A stretch of DNA of 64,000 nt from Mannheimia indoligenes (GCF_036880405.1 NZ_JBAJJM010000011.1:1-64000), one strand, 5' to 3'. Counted from the stretch's first letter, positions 41,293 through 51,098 are shown. Translations and numbers: made by a program. The notes: generated by a model not told the origin, from the sequence alone.

Positions 41293-43929
41293 ATGTCGGT
41301 TGAATCTAAAGCTGATTATGATGACCTACAAGATATGGTCGCTTCAAACGATACAGGTGGTCGAACTCCGTCCGGTTTGGCGAAAAAAGCCATTGTGTAT
41401 GTCGCTATTCTTTGGTCTATCTTCCAAATTTACTACGCTTCTCCATTGCCATTTGTTTTCCAAGAATGGCTTACTCAAGCAGGTATTAACTTGAATGTGG
41501 TGGTAGATGACACCAAAGCTCGTTCTATCCACTTAGCCTTTGCGATGTTCTTGGCTTTCCTGTCTTATCCTGCCTTTGCAACTTCGCCAAAACATCGTAT
41601 TCCAAAGATTGATTGGGTGTTTGCGATAGTCGGAGCTTGCTTGGCGTTGTACTATATTTTCTTCTATGAAGGCTTGGTAAAACGCTTTGGTGCACCTAAT
41701 ACACAAGATATTATCGCAGGTTGCTTAGGGATTTTATTAGTGCTTGAAGCTACTCGTCGTAGCTTAGGCTTGCCGCTTGTTATTATTGCGATTGTGTTCC
41801 TGATTTATAACTTCTTCGGGCAATATTTTCCGGCTGATTGGATTGTAAGTCATCGTTCAGGTTCACTTTCCCAAATTATTAACCAACAATGGATTACCAC
41901 CGAAGGGGTGTTTGGTGTTGCACTCGGTGTTTCAACGAAATATGTGTTCTTGTTTGTGTTGTTTGGTGCATTGTTAGACAAAGCCGGTGCAGGTAACTAT
42001 TTCATTAAGACCGCTTTTGCTTATTTAGGGCATTTGCGTGGTGGTCCTGCAAAAGCAGCGGTGGTTTCTTCTGCATTAACAGGTTTAATTTCCGGTTCAT
42101 CAATTGCGAATGTGGTAACTACAGGTACGTTCACTATTCCAATGATGAAACGTGTTGGTTTTACTAAAGAAAAAGCGGGTGCGGTGGAAGTGGCATCTTC
42201 CGTGAACGGACAGATTATGCCACCGGTAATGGGAGCGGCGGCATTTTTGATGATTGAATATGTGAATATGCCATATAGTCAATTAATTACGCACGCCTTC
42301 TTACCGGCATTGATTTCTTATATCGCATTGGTTTATATCGTGCATTTAGAAGCTTGTAAGATGAATTTACAAGGCTTACCAAGAGCGGAAGAACCAAGCC
42401 CGATTTTAGTTTTCTTGTTAAGAACTGTTGCTTCAATTTTAGTGATTGTTGGTCTGGCTATCGGGGTTTACTACGGTTTAGGTTGGATTCGTAATGTTGC
42501 TGAAGATTATGCCTTCATTATCGTTTGCGTCTTCTTAGGCTTGTGGTATTTACTGGCAATTCGCCGTGTAGCAAACTACCCTGATTTAGAAGCGGACGAT
42601 CCAAATTCAGAGATTGTCTCTCTACCAAAAAGAAAACCAACCGTAAATGCAGGCTTACATTACCTCATTCCTGTTGTTGTGTTGCTTTGGTGCTTAATGG
42701 TGGAAATGCTTTCGCCAGGTTTATCTGCGTTCTGGGGAACAATTACCTTAATTTTCATTCAATTAACCCAACGCCCGTTACTCAATTTCTTCCGTAAGGA
42801 GACGGTAACGAAAGAGATTATCAAGCAAGGTATTCGAGATGTGGTAGATAGCCTTGAGGCTGGCGGTCGTAATATGACGGGTATTGCCCTTGCAACTGCA
42901 ACCGCAGGTATTATTGTGGGGGTTGTTGCATTAACAGGTTTCGGTGTGCAGCTCTCAAGTGTGATTGAGTTACTATCAATGGGCAACATTGTACTAATGT
43001 TGATTTTAGTTGCCATCTTCAGCTTGATTTTAGGTATGGGCTTACCAACTACGGCAAACTACATTGTGGTGTCATCATTAATGGCAACAGTGATTGTGGA
43101 AGTTGGTCGCCAAAACGGTTTAATTGTGCCATTGATTGCTGTGCATTTATTTGTGTTCTATTTCGGGATTATGGCTGACGTTACCCCACCTGTTGGTTTA
43201 GCTTCTTTCGCAGCAGCGGCAATTTCAGGCGGTAGCCCGATTAATACAGGTATGGTTGCGTTTAAATATAGCTTAAGAACCGCAATTTTACCGTTCTTAT
43301 TTATTTTTAATACCGACTTATTATTAATTGATCTGCGTTATCCGGGGCACGGCTGGGTAGTCTTTATTACTGCAACCGTTGGGGTTCTCGCCTTTACCTC
43401 TGCAACAATGCAATATATTGTTACCAAAAACAAATGGTGGGAAACCGTGTTGCTTGTGGTTGCGGCATTTGCCTTGTTCCGTCCGGGTTTCTTTATGGAT
43501 AGAATTTATCCGTCAGAACGCCATATTGAGCCGGTGCAGTTTGCAGAGCAGTTACTTGAAAGTAAAGTTGGTCAAAACGTTACCTTAAAAGTGGAAGGTT
43601 TGAACCCTTATGGTAAAGAAATTGAGTTCTACGCTCAATTACCTGTACCGGAAGGTTCAACCGGCGAAGAACGTTTGAAAAACTTAGGTTTAACGCTTAT
43701 TCAAACGGATGAGAAAATCGAAGTTGATGGAGTAGAAACACCAAAAGTGGTGATTGATATGGTTGAGATTGATTCCCCAGCGGCTAAAGCAGGCTTAAAC
43801 TGGGATCAAACTATTCACTATGTTGCAGTTCCACAAGATGCACCAGCTAAAGATTGGATTTTCATTCCAGCCTTGTTAGTGGTGTTTGGCGTGGTGGCAA
43901 ACCAACGTCGTCGTGTGAAAAAATCATAA
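41293..43929 (+). CDS. TRAP transporter fused permease (DctQM) with DUF3394 tail
   Basis: 878 residues: a 4-helix small-subunit part at the N terminus, then a large 12-helix-type permease (motifs GAGNYFIKTAFAYLGHLRGG, SGSSIANVVTTGTFTIPMM, MGLPTTANYIVVSS, DVTPPVGLASFAAAAISGG). The last ~180 residues are a soluble DUF3394-like domain (MDRIYPSERHIEPVQF onward) with a final membrane helix, found in fused TAXI permeases. With the receptor gene it makes a sodium-driven uptake system. GAGGAA precedes the ATG. Confidence 0.93.
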   Translation: MSVESKADYDDLQDMVASNDTGGRTPSGLAKKAIVYVAILWSIFQIYYASPLPFVFQEWLTQAGINLNVVVDDTKARSIHLAFAMFLAFLSYPAFATSPKHRIPKIDWVFAIVGACLALYYIFFYEGLVKRFGAPNTQDIIAGCLGILLVLEATRRSLGLPLVIIAIVFLIYNFFGQYFPADWIVSHRSGSLSQIINQQWITTEGVFGVALGVSTKYVFLFVLFGALLDKAGAGNYFIKTAFAYLGHLRGGPAKAAVVSSALTGLISGSSIANVVTTGTFTIPMMKRVGFTKEKAGAVEVASSVNGQIMPPVMGAAAFLMIEYVNMPYSQLITHAFLPALISYIALVYIVHLEACKMNLQGLPRAEEPSPILVFLLRTVASILVIVGLAIGVYYGLGWIRNVAEDYAFIIVCVFLGLWYLLAIRRVANYPDLEADDPNSEIVSLPKRKPTVNAGLHYLIPVVVLLWCLMVEMLSPGLSAFWGTITLIFIQLTQRPLLNFFRKETVTKEIIKQGIRDVVDSLEAGGRNMTGIALATATAGIIVGVVALTGFGVQLSSVIELLSMGNIVLMLILVAIFSLILGMGLPTTANYIVVSSLMATVIVEVGRQNGLIVPLIAVHLFVFYFGIMADVTPPVGLASFAAAAISGGSPINTGMVAFKYSLRTAILPFLFIFNTDLLLIDLRYPGHGWVVFITATVGVLAFTSATMQYIVTKNKWWETVLLVVAAFALFRPGFFMDRIYPSERHIEPVQFAEQLLESKVGQNVTLKVEGLNPYGKEIEFYAQLPVPEGSTGEERLKNLGLTLIQTDEKIEVDGVETPKVVIDMVEIDSPAAKAGLNWDQTIHYVAVPQDAPAKDWIFIPALLVVFGVVANQRRRVKKS

Positions 43930-43935
43930 GTAAAT

Positions 43936-43953
43936 GGGAGGGCATTCCCTCCC
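43936..43953 (+). other. GC-rich hairpin between permease and UspA genes
   Basis: Arms GGGAGGG and CCCTCCC with a 4-base loop in the 37-base gap. There is no T run after it, so it may stabilise or process the mRNA rather than end it. Confidence 0.6.
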
Positions 43954-43966
43954 TATAGGATTTATT

Positions 43967-44392
43967 ATGTATAACAAAATACTGATAGCTATTGATTTAG
44001 CAGATCTTAAAAGTGCGAAATATGTGGTAGATACTGCGTTAAAAATGACTGCAAATAATCCAAATGCAGTTTATCGTGTGGCTTCTATTATTGAACCTGT
44101 GGATAACAGTCTCATTTCAGCGTTTTTACCAAAAAATTTTGATAAAGAAGTTGTAGCAGAAGCTAATCAAAAACTGCACGAATTCACTAAGGCACATTTT
44201 CCTGAAGGTTCAAAAGTGCAACACATTGTTGCGTATGGCACAATTTACGAAGAAATTTGCCGTATTGCTGATGAGAAAGCGGTTGATTTAATCCTAATGC
44301 TTGCAAGTAGTAAGCCGGAAGCAAAAGGATTAAGCTCTAATACGGTAAAAGTTGCTCGTAATACAAACAAGCCAATTTTAGTTTTAAGATAA
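43967..44392 (+). CDS. Universal stress protein (UspA family)
   Basis: 141 residues from the ATG at 43967 (AGGA 6 bases upstream; a longer frame upstream includes the hairpin and is rejected). The start MYNKILIAIDLADLKSAKYV and the end SSNTVKVARNTNKPILVLR are typical, the latter being the nucleotide-loop region. UspA-type genes often follow TAXI-TRAP transporters, where they bind the permease complex in some marine bacteria (TeaD with TeaABC). Such a regulatory link is inferred. Confidence 0.88.
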   Translation: MYNKILIAIDLADLKSAKYVVDTALKMTANNPNAVYRVASIIEPVDNSLISAFLPKNFDKEVVAEANQKLHEFTKAHFPEGSKVQHIVAYGTIYEEICRIADEKAVDLILMLASSKPEAKGLSSNTVKVARNTNKPILVLR

Positions 44393-44413
44393 TCTCGCAT
44401 TCAGTTACAATAG

Positions 44414-44438
44414 TGCCATTCTGTCGAATGGCATTTTT
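44414..44438 (+). terminator. Terminator after the UspA gene
   Basis: Arms TGCCATT and AATGGCA with a 6-base loop and T run; ends five bases before the rsmB start codon, leaving rsmB almost no separate leader. Confidence 0.75.
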
Positions 44439-44442
44439 ATTT

Positions 44443-45762
44443 ATGAAAAAACAATCTACAAAAGCACTTTCTTCTCGAGCAGTAAGTGCAACTATTATTT
44501 TACAAGTTTTAGATCAAGGGAAATCGCTCTCAACCCTTATTCCTGAAGCTCAAAAACAGCTTGACCCAAAAGATTTACCTTTGGTACAAGAAATTACTTT
44601 TGGGGTGTGCAGAGTGTTGCCTCGCCTTGAATCGATCATCAAATTATTGGTAGAAAAACCCCTAAAAGGCAAAACCCGTTTAGTGCATTGCTTATTGCTG
44701 GTGGGTTTATATCAATTGCTTTATATGCGAGTACCTGCCCACGCAGCGGTTGATGAAGTAGTTAATGCAACCAAATCTCTAAAATTAGATAGTTTCCGAG
44801 CTTTAACCAATGGTGTACTTCGCCGTTTCTTGCGAGAGCAGGACGAAATGTTGGCAAAGGTAGATAAACATTGGCAAACGTTACACCCTGAATGGCTGGT
44901 GAACAAACTCAAAAAGGTCTATCCAAATTGGCGAGAAATTGTGGAGGCAAACAACCAACGTCCACCAATGTGGATTAGGGTCAATCAGCAACATATCAAA
45001 GCAAAAGACTATGCCGTATTACTTGGCGATGTAGTTGCAAAAAATTCAGCAAATCTGACCGCTTGCTCCCCTCATTGTGCCTTGCTATTAGATAAGCCGG
45101 TTAGCGTAAATCAACTACACAATTTCGAGCAAGGTTGGGCAACGGTGCAAGATGCTCACGCACAATGGTCGGCAGAATTGCTGGGAGCAGAAAATGGTGA
45201 AACTATTTTAGATGCCTGTGCTGCTCCGGGCGGAAAAACCACTCATATTTTAGAAAAAGCACCGAATGCAAAAGTTATCGCATTAGATATTGAAGAAAGC
45301 CGTTTAAACCGAGTGCGAGAAAATTTAGTCAGACTTCAGCAAAGTGCAACTGTGATTTGTGGTGATGCTTCAAAGCCTCAAGAATGGTTAGACGATGATG
45401 TAATGTTCGACCGTATTTTATTAGATGCCCCTTGCTCCGCAACAGGGGTTATTCGTCGCCACCCTGATATTAAATGGCTACGCCAAGAAAGCGACATTCC
45501 GGAGCTGGCACAATTACAAGGTAATATTTTAAGAGTATTATGGGATAGACTGAAACCCAACGGTATTTTGCTTTATGCAACTTGTTCGGTATTACCTGAA
45601 GAAAATAGCGAACAAATTCAACGATTTGTACAAGAAACGCCAAATGCAAAATTAGTGGAAATGGATTTTAACGGTGAAAAAGTATTGGAAAAGCAGTTTT
45701 TTCCACACCAAAATGGTGGCGATGGTTTCTTCTACGCAAAATTACAAAAAGTGGCAAATTAA
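44443..45762 (+). CDS. rsmB: 16S rRNA m5C967 methyltransferase RsmB
   Basis: 439 residues: an N-terminal NusB-like RNA-binding domain and the C-terminal SAM-dependent domain with DACAAPGGKTTHILE, DAPCSATGVIRRHPDIKW and ATCSVLPEEN (the two catalytic Cys). A reverse uptake sequence encodes NLTAC near residue 205, in a loop between domains (VAKNSANLTACSPHCALL), matching its use in ubiC. The ATG at 44443 has a poor ribosome binding site; the family begins here. trkA follows directly. Confidence 0.95.
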   Translation: MKKQSTKALSSRAVSATIILQVLDQGKSLSTLIPEAQKQLDPKDLPLVQEITFGVCRVLPRLESIIKLLVEKPLKGKTRLVHCLLLVGLYQLLYMRVPAHAAVDEVVNATKSLKLDSFRALTNGVLRRFLREQDEMLAKVDKHWQTLHPEWLVNKLKKVYPNWREIVEANNQRPPMWIRVNQQHIKAKDYAVLLGDVVAKNSANLTACSPHCALLLDKPVSVNQLHNFEQGWATVQDAHAQWSAELLGAENGETILDACAAPGGKTTHILEKAPNAKVIALDIEESRLNRVRENLVRLQQSATVICGDASKPQEWLDDDVMFDRILLDAPCSATGVIRRHPDIKWLRQESDIPELAQLQGNILRVLWDRLKPNGILLYATCSVLPEENSEQIQRFVQETPNAKLVEMDFNGEKVLEKQFFPHQNGGDGFFYAKLQKVAN

Positions 45763-47139
45763 ATGAAAATTATCATTTTAGGTGCAGGACAAGCAGGCTC
45801 TACACTGGCAGAAAATTTAGTGAGTGAAGATAACGATATTGTTTTAATCGACAACGATCCTGCACGCTTAGACAAGTTAAAAGATAAGCACGATTTACAA
45901 GTTATTCGTGGTGAATTTGCTTCTCCTCGAACACTCCGAGATGCGGGAGCAAATGATGCAGATTTATTAGTTGCCGTTACCAGTAGCGATGAAGTAAATA
46001 TGATTGCTTGCCAAATTGCCTATACGCTATTTAATGTTCCGACCAAAATTGCTCGTATTCGTAATGCCGATTATGTGAGAGAAAGAGAGCGACTATTTAA
46101 TAATGATGTGTTGCCAATTGATCACATTATCGCTCCGGAAATTTTAGTAAAAGAAGATATTCTACGCCTTATTCACTATCCGGGAGCATTGCAAATTACC
46201 CAATTTGCCAATGAATTAGTGAGCATTGTAAACGTAAAAGCCTATTATGGCGGACCGCTAGTGGGCTACCCAATTTCCGCATTGCGAGATCACCTCCCAC
46301 ACATTGAAGCTCGTATTGTGGCGATTTTCCGACAAGATAAAGCAATTGTGCCACAAGGTTCAACTATTATTGAAGCAGGTGATGAAGTCTTTTTCATCTG
46401 TGCTACTCAACATATCCGAGCGGTAATGGGGGAACTACAACGCCTAGATAAGCCCCATAAACGTATTATGATTGTAGGTGGTGGGAGTATTGGTTCGTCT
46501 CTGGCACGAGATTTGGAAGATCAATATCGAGTTAAAATTATTGAACGCAATCCAAAACTAGCCGAAAAGTTAGCAGAGAAACTCTCCAACACACTTGTTT
46601 TAACAGGTGATGCTTCTGATGAAGAATTATTGTTTGAAGAGCATATCGAAAATATCGATTTATTCCTTGCAGTAACGAGCGATGACGAAGCCAATATTAT
46701 GTCCGCACTACTGGCAAAACGGCTAGGTGCAAAAAAAGTGATTATTTTGGTGCAGCGTTCGGCTTATCTACACCTTATTCAAGGTGGTACTATTGATATT
46801 GCAATCTCTCCACAGCAAGCTACGATTTCAGCTCTTGCGAGCTATGTGAGAAAAGGCGATATTTTGCAAGTTTCCTCCCTCAAGCTCGGCGTTGCAGGAG
46901 CGGTAGAAATTATTGCTCACGGCGATGAAAGCTCTTCAAAAGTGGTAGGCAGACAAATCCGAGAAATAAAACTGCCACAAGGTGCAATTGTAGGTGCGGT
47001 AGTGCGAGGCGAAGAAGTTATTATTGCCCACAAATCTACCGTCATTCAAGAAAACGACCGAGTTATTATTTTTGTAAACGATAAGAAACAAATAGACGAA
47101 ATTGAAAAACTGTTCCAACTTGGGGTGTTTTTCTTATAA
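45763..47139 (+). CDS. trkA: Trk potassium transporter regulatory protein TrkA
   Basis: Cytosolic NAD-binding regulator of Trk potassium uptake. The 458 residues hold two RCK units with Rossmann motifs GAGQAGSTLAENL (7-19) and GGGSIGSSLARDLE near residue 233. The ATG immediately follows the rsmB stop, as in enterics. A strong hairpin (47143-47178) ends the operon. Confidence 0.97.
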   Translation: MKIIILGAGQAGSTLAENLVSEDNDIVLIDNDPARLDKLKDKHDLQVIRGEFASPRTLRDAGANDADLLVAVTSSDEVNMIACQIAYTLFNVPTKIARIRNADYVRERERLFNNDVLPIDHIIAPEILVKEDILRLIHYPGALQITQFANELVSIVNVKAYYGGPLVGYPISALRDHLPHIEARIVAIFRQDKAIVPQGSTIIEAGDEVFFICATQHIRAVMGELQRLDKPHKRIMIVGGGSIGSSLARDLEDQYRVKIIERNPKLAEKLAEKLSNTLVLTGDASDEELLFEEHIENIDLFLAVTSDDEANIMSALLAKRLGAKKVIILVQRSAYLHLIQGGTIDIAISPQQATISALASYVRKGDILQVSSLKLGVAGAVEIIAHGDESSSKVVGRQIREIKLPQGAIVGAVVRGEEVIIAHKSTVIQENDRVIIFVNDKKQIDEIEKLFQLGVFFL

Positions 47140-47142
47140 AGG

Positions 47143-47178
47143 AAAAGAGCATTGTGTTAGTACAATGCTCTTTTTCGT
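47143..47178 (+). terminator. Terminator after trkA
   Basis: Arms AAAAGAGCATTGT and ACAATGCTCTTTT with a 6-base loop and T run. Confidence 0.86.
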
Positions 47179-47216
47179 TTGCAAATTTTTAAGCAAATAT
47201 TACCGCTTGTAGTTGA

Positions 47217-47867
47217 TTAACGGAAAGGTTGATCTAACGGCACTTCTGCATCAGGTTCACGTGTAATGCGGTTACGCAAATCACGGCGGATAACCTCAAT
47301 AGTCCAGAACCAGAAAATATGACCTACTAATTCTGAAATGTGTTCGTATAAAGGCCATTCAGCAACAGGTGGTGTTAATCCTAAAGCAGGGAATGTGATG
47401 TAGTGAACACAGATGTTTGCAATAATACCCGCACCAATACCTTGCCAGAATTTAATTTTTGGGAAAATTTCCGCAACGATACAGTAACCAATCGCAAATA
47501 CTAAAGAGAAGATCATATGGGTTACACCGATTGAGTTGAATGGGTGATCTGCAAAGGTAAAGGCAACGGTGTTGTAAGGGTCGATGCCGATATAATCACG
47601 CAAGAACACCGCCGGTGGGTTTAAAAACGCACGTGAACACTCTTGTAATGCAATTGTTTTGGCGGCAACTTGATCTGCTGCGGCATTCATTGCATCTAAA
47701 ACAGGCTGTGGACAAGCTGCGGTGAATAAATCAATCGGGCTACGTGGTGGGAATGGATGCTCTGCTCCCCATTTTACAAATGCTGAGATAATACCTGCAA
47801 TAATACCGATAAATACAGCTAAACCATAACGGCGACGGTTTGGGTTTGTTTGTTGGAAAATACTCAT
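47217..47867 (-). CDS. yagU: YagU-family inner-membrane protein (DUF1440)
   Basis: 216 residues with four hydrophobic segments and the conserved KWGAEHPFPPRSP near residue 33, DYIGIDPYNTVAFTFADHPF near residue 97 and the C-terminal SELVGHIFWFWTIEVIRRD. Matches Escherichia coli YagU (DUF1440), linked to acid resistance there. Single gene; convergent with trkA, with an uptake core in between. The 248 bases before the next gene hold only the aldA terminator and AT-rich sequence. Confidence 0.85.
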   Translation of the reverse strand: MSIFQQTNPNRRRYGLAVFIGIIAGIISAFVKWGAEHPFPPRSPIDLFTAACPQPVLDAMNAAADQVAAKTIALQECSRAFLNPPAVFLRDYIGIDPYNTVAFTFADHPFNSIGVTHMIFSLVFAIGYCIVAEIFPKIKFWQGIGAGIIANICVHYITFPALGLTPPVAEWPLYEHISELVGHIFWFWTIEVIRRDLRNRITREPDAEVPLDQPFR

Positions 47868-48068
47868 AATGAAATCCTAATTTGAAAGAATTATTGTGTT
47901 ACTCCATTTTATGAAACGTTATTTCACAATGGCAAGAGCATTTTGCACCTAATTAATTCAAATAGCAAATTAAATAATCAAGATGAGGTAATCATAAATA
48001 ATTATTTAACTATTGAATAACATTTCATTCTTATTGTTTTCAATTTGGATACAAAATTGATTAAAAAT

Positions 48069-48094
48069 AACCCCGCTCAAAAATGAGTGGGGTT
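48069..48094 (-). terminator. Terminator after aldA
   Basis: Arms AACCCCGCTCA and TGAGTGGGGTT with a short A-rich loop, read on the minus strand and followed there by a T-rich run. Confidence 0.78.
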
Positions 48095-48115
48095 TTGAAT
48101 TTTTATCTTAAAAAA

Positions 48116-49561
48116 TTAGACTTTATCATCAAACTGTAAGTAAACGACTTGGGTTTGCAGGTATTCTTCCAAACCGTGTTTACCATCTGCACCGCCAATG
48201 CCCGATTTACGCCAGCCTGCGTGGTAGCCTTGCATTGCTTCAAAGTTTTCACGGTTTACATAGGTTTCACCGAATTTCAGGCGAGAGATCACTTTCATCG
48301 CTTTATTGATATTTTGCGTATAAACCGAAGAGGTTAAGCCGTATTCACAGTCGTTGGCGAGTTTGATTGCCTCATCAATGGTTTCAAAAGTGGCAACAGG
48401 AATGACCGGTCCGAAGATTTCGTGCCTCATAATATCCATCGTGTTGTCCACATTATCGATGATAGTCGGTTCAAAATAGTAACCAGTACCTTCCACCGCT
48501 TTACCACCCAGCACTAAGTTACCACCTTGATGGATGGCGTGGCTCACCATTTCTTGTACTTTGTGCAAGCCTTTTTCATTCACCATCGGTCCCATATCAA
48601 TATCATCACGTTCTAATGGGTTGCCATATTTGACCGCTTGCATTTTCTCCACTAATTTTTGGATGAATTGCTCTTTGATGGATTTGTGAACATAAATACG
48701 TTCTGCACAGTTACACACCTGCCCTGAGTTGATCACACGAGAGTTTACTACTGCCGTTGCTGCGAGTTCTAAATCAGCATCATCTAATACAATCGCAGGG
48801 GCTTTACCACCTAATTCTAAATTCACTTTGATGATATTTTTGCTTGCGGCTTCCATCACTTTTTGTCCTGCGAATTGGCTACCGGTAAACGACACCATTC
48901 CCACTTTTTCATTGCCGGAAAGTTCCGGACCGACTTCGTTGCCATAACCGGTTACTACGTTGAATACACCTTTTGGTAAACCGATTTGATGGACAATTTC
49001 TGAGAATAAAATCGCATTGTTTGGGGCATCTTCACTCGGTTTGATTACAATGGTGTTACCTGTTACTAAAGCCGGAGCCGCTTTACGAGCGATTAAGAAG
49101 AACGGGAAGTTCCACGGCAGAATACCGGTGGTTACGCCAATCGCTTTTTTGTAGAGGAAAATATGCTCGTTTGGGCGGTCGCTTTGGATAATCTCGCCTT
49201 CATAACGGCGAGCCCATTCCGCCATATAGTCTAAATAGTCCGCAGTGAAGTGCACTTCAATGGTGGCGAGAGAAAGAGTTTTCCCCATTTCTTCGGAAAT
49301 CGTACGGGCAATTTCATCGGCACGTTCACGAATGCCTACCGCGATTTTACGCAGATATTGCCCACGTTGTACCGCAGGTAAACGTTCCCACGCTTCTTGT
49401 GCTGCCTCCGCAGCATCAATTGCAACTCTTGCATCGTTTTCCGAGCCTCGAGGTACTTCGGAAATTGCTTGTTCTGTTGCCGGGTTATAAACCGCTAAGG
49501 TACGACCATCTAAAGCCGGTACGAATTCACCGTTAATGTACATTTGATAAGATTTAAACAT
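48116..49561 (-). CDS. aldA: Lactaldehyde dehydrogenase AldA
   Basis: Oxidises L-lactaldehyde to L-lactate with NAD, the aerobic end of fucose breakdown. The 481 residues match Escherichia coli AldA almost throughout: GILPWNFPFFLIARK near residue 147, catalytic glutamate in LELGGKAPAIV, and catalytic cysteine in NSGQVCNCAERIYV. A CRP site lies about 107 bases upstream. It is separated from fucO by a terminator, so it has its own promoter. Confidence 0.95.
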   Translation of the reverse strand: MFKSYQMYINGEFVPALDGRTLAVYNPATEQAISEVPRGSENDARVAIDAAEAAQEAWERLPAVQRGQYLRKIAVGIRERADEIARTISEEMGKTLSLATIEVHFTADYLDYMAEWARRYEGEIIQSDRPNEHIFLYKKAIGVTTGILPWNFPFFLIARKAAPALVTGNTIVIKPSEDAPNNAILFSEIVHQIGLPKGVFNVVTGYGNEVGPELSGNEKVGMVSFTGSQFAGQKVMEAASKNIIKVNLELGGKAPAIVLDDADLELAATAVVNSRVINSGQVCNCAERIYVHKSIKEQFIQKLVEKMQAVKYGNPLERDDIDMGPMVNEKGLHKVQEMVSHAIHQGGNLVLGGKAVEGTGYYFEPTIIDNVDNTMDIMRHEIFGPVIPVATFETIDEAIKLANDCEYGLTSSVYTQNINKAMKVISRLKFGETYVNRENFEAMQGYHAGWRKSGIGGADGKHGLEEYLQTQVVYLQFDDKV

Positions 49562-49667
49562 TATTTGCTCCTTTTATATCCGCTGTGGAAAAGTCATATT
49601 TATCATTGGCTAAGCGGCTCAAGTTTGCAAATGAATTGTTATTTTATTGTTAATATTGATGCATAAA

Positions 49668-49683
49668 TGTGAATAAGATCACA
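49668..49683. promoter_or_regulatory. CRP site upstream of aldA
   Basis: TGTGA-ATAAGA-TCACA, an exact match to both half sites, flanked by AAA and TTT. It lies 107 bases upstream of the aldA start. Confidence 0.78.
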
Positions 49684-49723
49684 TTTATTTCGTATTCATA
49701 GCTGATTTATCACCAATAAAAAT

Positions 49724-49756
49724 GCCCGATTTTTCACATTTGTGGAAAAATCGGGC
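49724..49756 (-). terminator. Terminator after fucO
   Basis: Arms GCCCGATTTTTC and GAAAAATCGGGC with a 9-base loop and T run on the minus strand. Similar GCCCGATT hairpins end fucR and the TonB receptor gene. Confidence 0.82.
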
Positions 49757-49835
49757 GTTATATGAATGATATTTCGCCTTTGCTCAGAATAATACAAGCG
49801 GGTTATTTTGAGCAAAAATTTGCAACACACTGAAA

Positions 49836-50987
49836 TTAGAAGGCAATTTTATACACTTCTAACAATTCTTCAGGTGTGCAATCACGAGGGTTACCGCCAG
49901 TGCAAACATCATTGAAAGCATCGACTGATAATGCCGGCAAGTCTTCTTCTTTCACGCCGATTTGGTGAAGTTTTGGTGGAATACCTACATCTTGTGATAG
50001 TTGTTGTACAGCTTGAATGGCGGCATTGCGGTATTCTTCTTGGGTCATTTCATCCACACCTTTAACACCCATCGCACGGGCAATTTCACGGTATTTTTCG
50101 CCGGTGTAGTTTTTGTTAAATTCCATTACATACGGAAGAAGAACCGCATTCGCAATACCGTGTGGGGTGTCGTAGTAAGCTGAAAGTGGGTGAGCCATAC
50201 TATGCACTACGCCTAAGCCCACATTTGAGAAGCCCATACCTGCTACGTATTGACCGAGAGCCATTCCTTCAATATCTTTTGGATTTTTCTCGACCGCACC
50301 GCGTAGTGAACGGCTGATAAGTTCAATCGCTTTTAAGTGTAGTGCATCAGTTAATTCCCAAGCGGCTTTGGTAATGTAGCCTTCGATTGCGTGGGTAAGT
50401 GCATCCATACCGGTTGCGGCAGCAAGGCTTTTCGGCATAGATTCCATCATATCCGGATCGACTAATGCGACTGCTGGCACATCGTGAACGTCCACACACA
50501 CGAATTTACGTTTTTTCTCTTCGTCAGTGATAACGTAGTTAATCGTAACTTCTGCAGCTGTACCTGCGGTGGTTGGCACGGCAATAATTGGTACACATTT
50601 TTTGTGGGTTGGGGCAACGCCTTCGAGTGAAAGCACATCGCTAAATTCAGGGTTATTGATGATGATACCAATCGCCTTCGCACTATCAATTGGTGAGCCA
50701 CCACCGATAGCGATCAGGTAATCCGCACCTGAGGCTTTAAATTTTTCTACGCCGGCTTTGATCACATCAACTGCCGGGTTGGCTTTCACTTCATCAAAAA
50801 TTTCATAAGGTAGATTTTCTGCATCAAGTAAGTCAGTTACTTTTTGTGCAACATTAAACTTGATAAGATCTTTGTCTGTAACGACAAGAGCTTTATTGAA
50901 ACTGCGACTTTTCACTTCGTGAACAATGTGTTGAATTGCTCCTTTACCGTGATAGCTGGTTTCGTTAAGGATCAGACGATTTGACAT
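49836..50987 (-). CDS. fucO: Lactaldehyde reductase FucO
   Basis: Iron-dependent group III alcohol dehydrogenase that reduces L-lactaldehyde to 1,2-propanediol in anaerobic fucose use. The 383 residues include the NAD loop GGGSPIDSAKAIG near residue 97, and the iron ligands in DALTHAIEGYI and GVVHSMAHPLSAYYDTPHG. It follows fucP but a terminator hairpin lies between them, so expression may be separate or partial. GAGGAAA precedes the start. Confidence 0.93.
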   Translation of the reverse strand: MSNRLILNETSYHGKGAIQHIVHEVKSRSFNKALVVTDKDLIKFNVAQKVTDLLDAENLPYEIFDEVKANPAVDVIKAGVEKFKASGADYLIAIGGGSPIDSAKAIGIIINNPEFSDVLSLEGVAPTHKKCVPIIAVPTTAGTAAEVTINYVITDEEKKRKFVCVDVHDVPAVALVDPDMMESMPKSLAAATGMDALTHAIEGYITKAAWELTDALHLKAIELISRSLRGAVEKNPKDIEGMALGQYVAGMGFSNVGLGVVHSMAHPLSAYYDTPHGIANAVLLPYVMEFNKNYTGEKYREIARAMGVKGVDEMTQEEYRNAAIQAVQQLSQDVGIPPKLHQIGVKEEDLPALSVDAFNDVCTGGNPRDCTPEELLEVYKIAF

Positions 50988-51062
50988 AATATTTTCCTCT
51001 TAATTTAAAAAATAAATTTGGTTCTATCAACCTTGCAAGCGGTCATTTTTCACTATTTTTTT

Positions 51063-51089
51063 GCAAAAAAGCGGGCTTTTTGCCCGCTT
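51063..51089 (-). terminator. Terminator between fucP and fucO
   Basis: Arms AAGCGGGC and GCCCGCTT with a 5-base loop followed by a T run on the minus strand, 10 bases after the fucP stop. It resembles a mutated uptake pair. Confidence 0.78.
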
Positions 51090-51098
51090 GTATATAGA

